From positions 1 through 64,000 of the forward strand of contig DASVCR010000114.1 in the NCBI GenBank assembly GCA_036381515.1: a stretch of DNA of 64,000 nt, in the 5' to 3' direction. The translations under genes were made by a program, and so were the position numbers. Numbering within the stretch: position 1 is the first letter of the stretch; each line of letters begins with the position of its first letter. This stretch comes from ZC4RG20 sp036381515 (GTDB taxonomy: Bacteria; Pseudomonadota; Gammaproteobacteria; Steroidobacterales; Rariloculaceae). Below, piece after piece: positions 59,523 through 64,000 of the stretch. The notes under the pieces were generated by a model. It was given only the letters and a program-made list of their open reading frames with translations. It was not told the DNA's origin and did not search any database.

Positions 59523-60356
59523 ATGAGCGACGCTTCGATCATCGGGCGGCCGCGCTCCGCACGTTCCGTCGATTCGGCGGGTGCGCTCCGGCTGCTCTTC
59601 GTCGCGCTCGCGGCGCTCGGCGCGGCCGCCGACGCCGCGGGCGACGACCCGGCCGCGGACATCCCGCGCACGGCCGACGGCAAGCCCGACTTCTCCGGGA
59701 TATGGGAGAGCATGAGCGGCGCCGACTACGATCTCGAGCCGCACGCGGGGCGCGAGGACGCGCCGCCGGGTGCGGGCGTCGTCGTCGGTCACTACCTTCC
59801 TTATCAGCCGTGGGCGCGCGAGCAGCGCGACCGCAACTTCGCCGCGCGCGCGACCGCGGATCACACGCGGCTCAACTGCTACACGCTCGGCGTGCCGCGC
59901 GCCGTGTACTACCCGGCGCCGTTCCAGATCTTCCAGCGGCCGCGCGACCTGACGATCGTCACGCAGTTCGGCGCGGTGCGCACGATCCATACGAACGGCA
60001 CGCTGCATCCCAAAGGGCCGTTCGGGTTCTGGCTCGGCGATTCACGGGGACACTGGGAAGGCGACACGCTCGTCGTCGACGTCGTCGACTTCAACGACAA
60101 GACCTGGCTCGATCGCGCGGGGAACTTCCACAGCGACGCGATGCGCGTCGTCGAGCGGTGGACGTATCTCGACGCGAACACGATCGAGTATCGCGCGACG
60201 ATCGACGACCCGAAGGTCTTTACGCGCCCGTGGGAGCTCGGCGTGATCCTGTATCGGCACCGCGAGAAGAACTTCCAGCTGATCGAGAACTACTGCTACA
60301 CGCTCGAGTACGACGAGTACTACCCGTTCCCGGCGGACGAGCGGAACGGGGAATGA
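59523..60356 (+). CDS. GHWEGD-type secreted protein of unknown function
   Basis: This 277-residue protein starts ATG 59523, nine bases after the DUF6152 gene. A signal peptide ends about ADAAG. The lead-in PRTADGKPDFSGIWESM is typical of the group, followed by CYTLGVPRAVYYPAPFQIF, GAVRTIHTNG, and the motif DSRGHWEGDTLVVDVVDF at about residues 173-190, then HSDAMRVVERWTYLDANTIEY and KVFTRPWELGV. It is presumably a periplasmic beta-sandwich. The product is unknown to me by name. Confidence 0.75.
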   Translation: MSDASIIGRPRSARSVDSAGALRLLFVALAALGAAADAAGDDPAADIPRTADGKPDFSGIWESMSGADYDLEPHAGREDAPPGAGVVVGHYLPYQPWAREQRDRNFAARATADHTRLNCYTLGVPRAVYYPAPFQIFQRPRDLTIVTQFGAVRTIHTNGTLHPKGPFGFWLGDSRGHWEGDTLVVDVVDFNDKTWLDRAGNFHSDAMRVVERWTYLDANTIEYRATIDDPKVFTRPWELGVILYRHREKNFQLIENYCYTLEYDEYYPFPADERNGE

Positions 60357-60370
60357 CGCGGAGGATGCGC

Positions 60371-61342
60371 ATGAACGAGACACGGACAGGCGGAGCGAGG
60401 ATCGGCCGGCTCATCGCGGCGGGACTCGTGCTCCTGCCGGCGGCCGCGCCGGCGCAGAGCCGCTGGGAGACCGAGGTCTTCGTCGTCGAGCCCGGCGAGT
60501 GGACCGGCCCGCGGCTTCCGGACGGGCAGCCGGACGTGCAGGGGCACTGGTCGAACACGATCGGAAACCACAACAATCTCACGGACCCTCAGGGCGGGAT
60601 ACCGGGCGACGTCGCGCGCCCGCGCGGCGGCGGTGCGGCGGCGATCGGCGCGGAGCGTCCCGCCGAGCAGCGCGCGCCGAGCCGCGTGACCGATCCGCCG
60701 GACGGACAGGTGCCGTTCCAGCCGTGGGCGCGCGCGATCCAGCAGGATCTCCTCGCGCACCTGTTCGATCCGACGAAGGAGCAATACGTCGAGCCGCTCG
60801 CGCGCTGCGCGCCGGCGGGACCGACGAAGTCGTTGATGTGGCACGGCTACGAGATCCGTCAGTACCCGGGATACGTGCTGTTCGTCTTCGATTCGGGGAC
60901 GCGGATCATCCATCTCGACGGCAAGCTGCATCTGCCCGAGAACATCAAGCTCTGGAACGCGGACTCGCGCGGCCGATGGGAGGGCAACACGCTGATCGTC
61001 GACGTCACGAACAACAACGGCAAGGCCCGGCTCGCGAGGACCGGAGAGTTCGCGAGCGAGAACGTCCACATCGAGGAACGGTACATCTTCGCCAACGACG
61101 GGAAGCGCTACACGTATCAGGCCGTGTATACCGATCCGACCGTCTACACGCGGCCGTGGACCGTGACGATTCCTGCCAAGAAGTACACGGAGGACTCGCC
61201 GCAGGACGGCTGGCACAACCCGACGTTCTTCGCGAACCATCCGGGCGGCGAGCGGATCATCGAGGCGTACGAGCGCACGTGCGTCGAGAACAACGACGGC
61301 CACGGCGAGGTCGCGGCCCCGGGGCACGCCGCGCCGAAATGA
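60371..61342 (+). CDS. GHWEGD-type secreted protein of unknown function
   Basis: This 323-residue protein starts ATG 60371, with GGAGG six bases upstream; an in-frame ATG 60353 overlaps the previous stop. A signal peptide ends APAQ. The same module order as its neighbour is present: LPDGQPDVQGHWSNTIG, ARCAPAGPTKSLMWHGYEIRQ, GTRIIHLDG, NADSRGRWEGNTLIVDVTNN, and a C-terminal TYQAVYTDPTVYTRPWTVTIP. The tandem arrangement with 59523 suggests duplication. Function unknown. Confidence 0.75.
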   Translation: MNETRTGGARIGRLIAAGLVLLPAAAPAQSRWETEVFVVEPGEWTGPRLPDGQPDVQGHWSNTIGNHNNLTDPQGGIPGDVARPRGGGAAAIGAERPAEQRAPSRVTDPPDGQVPFQPWARAIQQDLLAHLFDPTKEQYVEPLARCAPAGPTKSLMWHGYEIRQYPGYVLFVFDSGTRIIHLDGKLHLPENIKLWNADSRGRWEGNTLIVDVTNNNGKARLARTGEFASENVHIEERYIFANDGKRYTYQAVYTDPTVYTRPWTVTIPAKKYTEDSPQDGWHNPTFFANHPGGERIIEAYERTCVENNDGHGEVAAPGHAAPK

Positions 61343-61497
61343 TCGGGCGCGACTGCGACGAAGCCGCATCCTGCGGACCGCCGGCTCGGCGGCACGCGCG
61401 GGCAGCAGGCGAGACGCGGCGTCGAATTCGCGGCGTCCCGATCGACTAGCTGGCGAGTGCCGAAGGGGCACGCCTCGAGACGATCAGGAGCCCGATC

Positions 61498-61908
61498 ATG
61501 ACGAAAGCCGGATGGATAATGACCGCGATCCTTCTGTTGTTTCTGCTGCCCGCGTCCGTCGCGCCGAAGTTCATCGGCGCGGCGGCCGCCGTCGACGCGC
61601 TCGCGGAGATCGATTGGCCGACGCGATACCTGTTCCTGCTCGGCGTCATCGAGCTTGCGTGTCTCGTCCTGTTCGTGGTGCCGAGGACCGGGCTGCTCGG
61701 CGCGGTCCTGATGACGGGCCTCTTGGGCGGTGCGATCGCGAGTCACCTTCGAGCGGGGAGCCCGTTGCTCACGCATACGCTGTTCGGCGTGTACGTCGGT
61801 GTCTTCCTGTGGGCCGCGTTGTGGCTGCGGGACGAGCGACTTCGAGCGCTCTTCCCGTGGCAGCGCAGCCCGGCCGTCGAGCGCCGCGCGGGCATCGAGC
61901 TCGTCTGA
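61498..61908 (+). CDS. DoxX-like small membrane protein
   Basis: This 136-residue protein has four TMs: GWIMTAILLLFLLPASVAPKF, YLFLLGVIELACLVLFVVP, GLLGAVLMTGLLGGAIASHL and TLFGVYVGVFLWAALWL. The TRYLFLLGVIELACLVLF and LLGAVLMTGLLGGAIASHLR segments are typical of DoxX-like proteins, whose roles are poorly defined (redox or quinone-linked in some). ATG 61498 follows AGGAGCCCG. It stands alone between the DUF6152 cluster and a convergent gene. Confidence 0.8.
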   Translation: MTKAGWIMTAILLLFLLPASVAPKFIGAAAAVDALAEIDWPTRYLFLLGVIELACLVLFVVPRTGLLGAVLMTGLLGGAIASHLRAGSPLLTHTLFGVYVGVFLWAALWLRDERLRALFPWQRSPAVERRAGIELV

Positions 61909-61921
61909 GCGACGCCGCGGC

Positions 61922-61956
61922 GCGCCAGGGGCCGGGGGAGGTTGAGCCCCTGGCGC
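61922..61956. terminator. Perfect 11 bp hairpin between convergent genes
   Basis: GCGCCAGGGGC and GCCCCTGGCGC form an 11 bp stem with a 13-base loop, between the DoxX-like stop (61908) and the minus-strand stop (61993). No U-tract; a bidirectional terminator is likely. Confidence 0.6.
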
Positions 61957-61992
61957 CGCCGATGCTCGCCTTCGATCACCTCCTTTACGCGC

Positions 61993-62529
61993 TCAGCGTG
62001 CTTCCGTCATCGCCAGACGATCCGTCTTCGCGTCGTCGATTCGCGCGAGATTGCGCTCCGGCGCGTCGAGCGCGCGGGACATCGCCATGGCCCCCGTGAA
62101 ATCGTCGTAGGCGCCGGGGACGTCGCCGATCAGTGCCTTCAGGACACCCCGGTTCGTCATCGCCTTCGCCGTCTCGGAGCCCGCGTGAAAGGCCCTCGGC
62201 GCACTGCGCGCATCGACCTCGCGCGCGAGCACGAGCGCCGCGTCGCAGCTCGAGCGCGCGTTCGCGTAGTCGTGCGTGGCGGTATACGCGACGCAGAGAC
62301 TCGTATGCTCGACGAGCAGGTCCTCGGGCCCGCCGCGCAGTCGTTTCGTCGCGAGGTCGATCGCCCGCGCGTACTCGCCGGCCGCGACGAGCATGCCGCT
62401 CGGACTTTCGATGTAGGCAATCATCTCGTAGCTCGATTCGGCCGCCCGGGCGTGAGTCGAGAGCCCGAGGGCGGTCGCGACGGCGGCGCGGGCTGCGAGC
62501 CGCGTTAACGTCGGCTTGAAGCACGTCAT
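61993..62529 (-). CDS. Small secreted protein with TPR-like helices
   Basis: This 178-residue protein has GGAGGGATGAA before ATG 62529, with a signal peptide ending HARA. The mature part is helical with LVAAGEYARAIDLATKRL, LLVEHTSLCVAYTATHDYANARSSCDAALVLARE and AMTNRGVLKALIGDVPGAYDDFTGAMAM, which reads as two or three degenerate TPR units. It could scaffold protein contacts in the periplasm. The partner is unknown. Confidence 0.75.
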   Translation of the reverse strand: MTCFKPTLTRLAARAAVATALGLSTHARAAESSYEMIAYIESPSGMLVAAGEYARAIDLATKRLRGGPEDLLVEHTSLCVAYTATHDYANARSSCDAALVLAREVDARSAPRAFHAGSETAKAMTNRGVLKALIGDVPGAYDDFTGAMAMSRALDAPERNLARIDDAKTDRLAMTEAR

Positions 62530-63044
62530 TTCATCCCTCCGTGAAGTGCCGGATTCTGTGTTAGGGGAGTTGCCGAGTCGCGCCGGAAGCGGCGCGTCGG
62601 ACCGGAGACCGGCCTTGGTCTCGGGGAGCGTCGTCGTCGAGCTCTGGGGAGGGGAGTGCAACGCGTGTGCCAGCCTTCCCGTCGATCGAACCTCTGCCGC
62701 TAACTAATGGATTTTCGGGGTCTATTTACTCTTCCCGGATGGACTTTCGGAGAGGACGGAACGACCCCGCCTGCACCGCTTACGCACAACGCGGCCCGCG
62801 TGCCGCGTGCAGTTGGTGCACCGAGGCCGCGGCGACGCGGCGGGGGGCTCTTCCGGGGCGCGGAACGACGTATCGCTCGTGCTACAGGAAAGCTAAGATC
62901 GCACGCTGGCAAAAGGGCGGGCGGAAGTACTATCCTCCGATTCGGAATATAATTTTATGTATCCGGTCCTTAGGGTCCGGCGGGCTGTGCCGTGGGGAGG
63001 TGTCGCCGTTGTTTTCGAAGCGACAAGGCAGAAGGGATGAGCTC
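62530..63044. other. Noncoding region before the DUF1587-type cytochrome gene
   Basis: This is a 515-base gap. The stretch 62940-62962 (CGGAATATAATTTTATGTATCC) is the most AT-rich run in the area and may hold the promoter for the downstream gene. A frame at 62707-62952 exists but lacks a SD and any recognisable product. Confidence 0.4.
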
Positions 63045-64000
63045 GTGAACGAAGGACGGCTCGGAGCGGCCTTGCTGGCCGCGACGTTCGTTGCAGGGTG
63101 CGGGATGGTCGGCAACGACAGCGAGCGGCAGGAGGCCGTCGTGTCCTCCAAGTGTCTCGACTGTCATAACGCCGCCGAGCGGGTCGGAGACCTGAACCTC
63201 GAGGCGCTCAGTCTCGACGCCGTCGCAGAAGATGCCGAGACGTGGGAGAAGGTCATCCGCAAGCTGCGGGCCGGCCTGATGCCGCCGGCGGACGGCCCGA
63301 AGCTCGACCGCGAAACGCGCAGCGAGCTCGTCGCATATCTCGAGCACGAGATCGATGCGCATGCCGAGCTGCATCTGCCGCCCCCGGGACTGCACCGGCT
63401 GAATCGCACGGAGTACACGAACGCGATCCGCGATCTCCTCGGCCTGCACGTCGACGCGACCGAGTTCCTGCCGCCGGACGATTCGAGCCACGGCTTCGAC
63501 AACATGGCCGGCACGCTCACGGTATCGCCCGCGCTGATGGAGGCGTACCTGTCCGCCGCCGGCAGGATCAGCCGCCTCGCGATCGGCACCGAGACGGCGC
63601 CGACGCTCGCCGTGTTCGACGCGCCGCACGACACGTCGCAGAACGAGCATGTCGAGGGGCTGCCGTTCGGTACCCGCGGCGGCATGCTCATCGAGCACGA
63701 GTTTCCGGCCGACGGAGAGTATGTCTTCACGGTCAAGGGCATGACCGGCTACTTCACGCGCGTGCTCGGCAACGTCAGCGGCGAGAAGCTCGAGGTCACG
63801 GTCGACGGCGAGCGCGTGTACCTGTACGACTGGGACACGGAGATCGGCAACCAGGAAGGCAACGGCGGCCGGACCCCGCCGATCCCGATCAAGGGCGGCT
63901 TCCACAAGGTCGGCGTGACGTTCCTCGCGACGAGCGACCTGCCCGATACCGGGCTCAACAAGTCGTTCGTGCGCACGATGAACTCGCCGGGGTCGATCTC
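63045..64000 (+). CDS. DUF1587/DUF1592-type (planctomycete-type) cytochrome c lipoprotein, 3' end missing
   Basis: The frame from GTG 63045 (AGAAGGGATGAGCTC upstream) is open to the window end, 318 codons. The lipobox FVAGC puts the lipidated Cys at residue 19. Haem site CLDCH is at 37-41, with Met in RAGLMPPADGPKL as likely axial ligand. Then come LHRLNRTEYTNAIRDLLGLHVD (DUF1587) and FLPPDDSSHGFDNMAGTLTVSPALMEAYLSAA, followed by a DUF1595/1592-like beta region. These large proteins are common in Planctomycetes and some Proteobacteria. They are probably periplasmic electron-transfer or hydrolytic proteins. A 700-800 residue full length is expected. Confidence 0.85.
   Translation, partial: MNEGRLGAALLAATFVAGCGMVGNDSERQEAVVSSKCLDCHNAAERVGDLNLEALSLDAVAEDAETWEKVIRKLRAGLMPPADGPKLDRETRSELVAYLEHEIDAHAELHLPPPGLHRLNRTEYTNAIRDLLGLHVDATEFLPPDDSSHGFDNMAGTLTVSPALMEAYLSAAGRISRLAIGTETAPTLAVFDAPHDTSQNEHVEGLPFGTRGGMLIEHEFPADGEYVFTVKGMTGYFTRVLGNVSGEKLEVTVDGERVYLYDWDTEIGNQEGNGGRTPPIPIKGGFHKVGVTFLATSDLPDTGLNKSFVRTMNSPGSI

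Noticed and set aside
62720..62735. TTTACTCTTCCCG shared with 26580-26592
   Set aside because: A 13-base match with no flanking similarity and no palindrome; too short to call a repeat.
62707..62952. An 81-codon frame upstream of the DUF1587-type gene
   Set aside because: No SD, Arg/Gly/Pro-rich composition and no recognisable domain.

Overview
The window is a GC-rich stretch of what looks like a chromosome from a Gram-negative proteobacterium. It carries two TonB-dependent receptors, two tripartite-style envelope systems, many signal-peptide-bearing c-type cytochromes, undecaprenyl-diphosphatase and several lipoproteins. The mix of DUF6152 proteins, a LigM-type demethylase, PQQ dehydrogenase, class III CoA-transferases and AAHS-type MFS carriers suggests an uncultivated gammaproteobacterium (Steroidobacterales-like is my guess) that lives on small aromatic or other carboxylic acids. 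That placement is inference; there is no rRNA or other marker gene here. I saw no tRNA, rRNA or CRISPR array and no intact insertion sequence.

Layout. 1-4603: end of a DUF3237 gene, a LysR regulator, then a secreted esterase, a di-heme cytochrome and an OmpA-like-ended protein. 4604-5136: repeat element and a one-base-frameshifted small membrane protein gene. 5249-18471: one long, tightly coupled plus-strand operon with a secreted hydrolase, a double hydrolase fusion, a CapA-like protein, TRAP QM permeases, two 2-hydroxyacyl-CoA dehydratase-like subunits, a tandem-fused CoA-transferase, the TRAP binding protein and a second CoA-transferase. 18599-26562: MFS carrier, FGE-like protein, NylB-like serine hydrolase, cytochrome b561, a DUF6152 cluster and an aromatic-acid MFS. 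26563-30067: a duplicated-type ABC permease bracketed by two copies of the repeat element.

30068-44051: cupin; a minus-strand operon (VOC, MetE-like, DUF6152 fusion, NHL propeller); AAHS carrier plus TonB receptor; secreted VOC protein plus di-heme cytochrome; LigM-like THF-dependent demethylase; PQQ-cytochrome c dehydrogenase. 44466-55005: second TonB receptor; DUF485-acetate-type symporter pair; UppP; an unknown 588-residue protein; two SDRs and a second DUF6152 fusion. 55096-64000: DUF1080 lipoprotein, outer-membrane barrel, FAD/NAD-binding protein, a third DUF6152 cluster, DoxX-like protein, a small secreted protein, and the start of a DUF1587/1592-type cytochrome cut by the window end.

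Working picture (inference): TonB receptors and TRAP/MFS carriers import small organic acids. CoA-transferases, dehydratase-like subunits, SDRs, VOC enzymes and LigM-like/MetE-like one-carbon enzymes process them in the cytoplasm. PQQ dehydrogenase and several c-type cytochromes oxidise substrates in the periplasm. The strongest candidate for an undescribed system is a two-module periplasmic pair: DUF6152, and a domain marked by a GHWEGDTLVVD-type motif. It occurs here four times, twice as adjacent genes and twice fused into one polypeptide.
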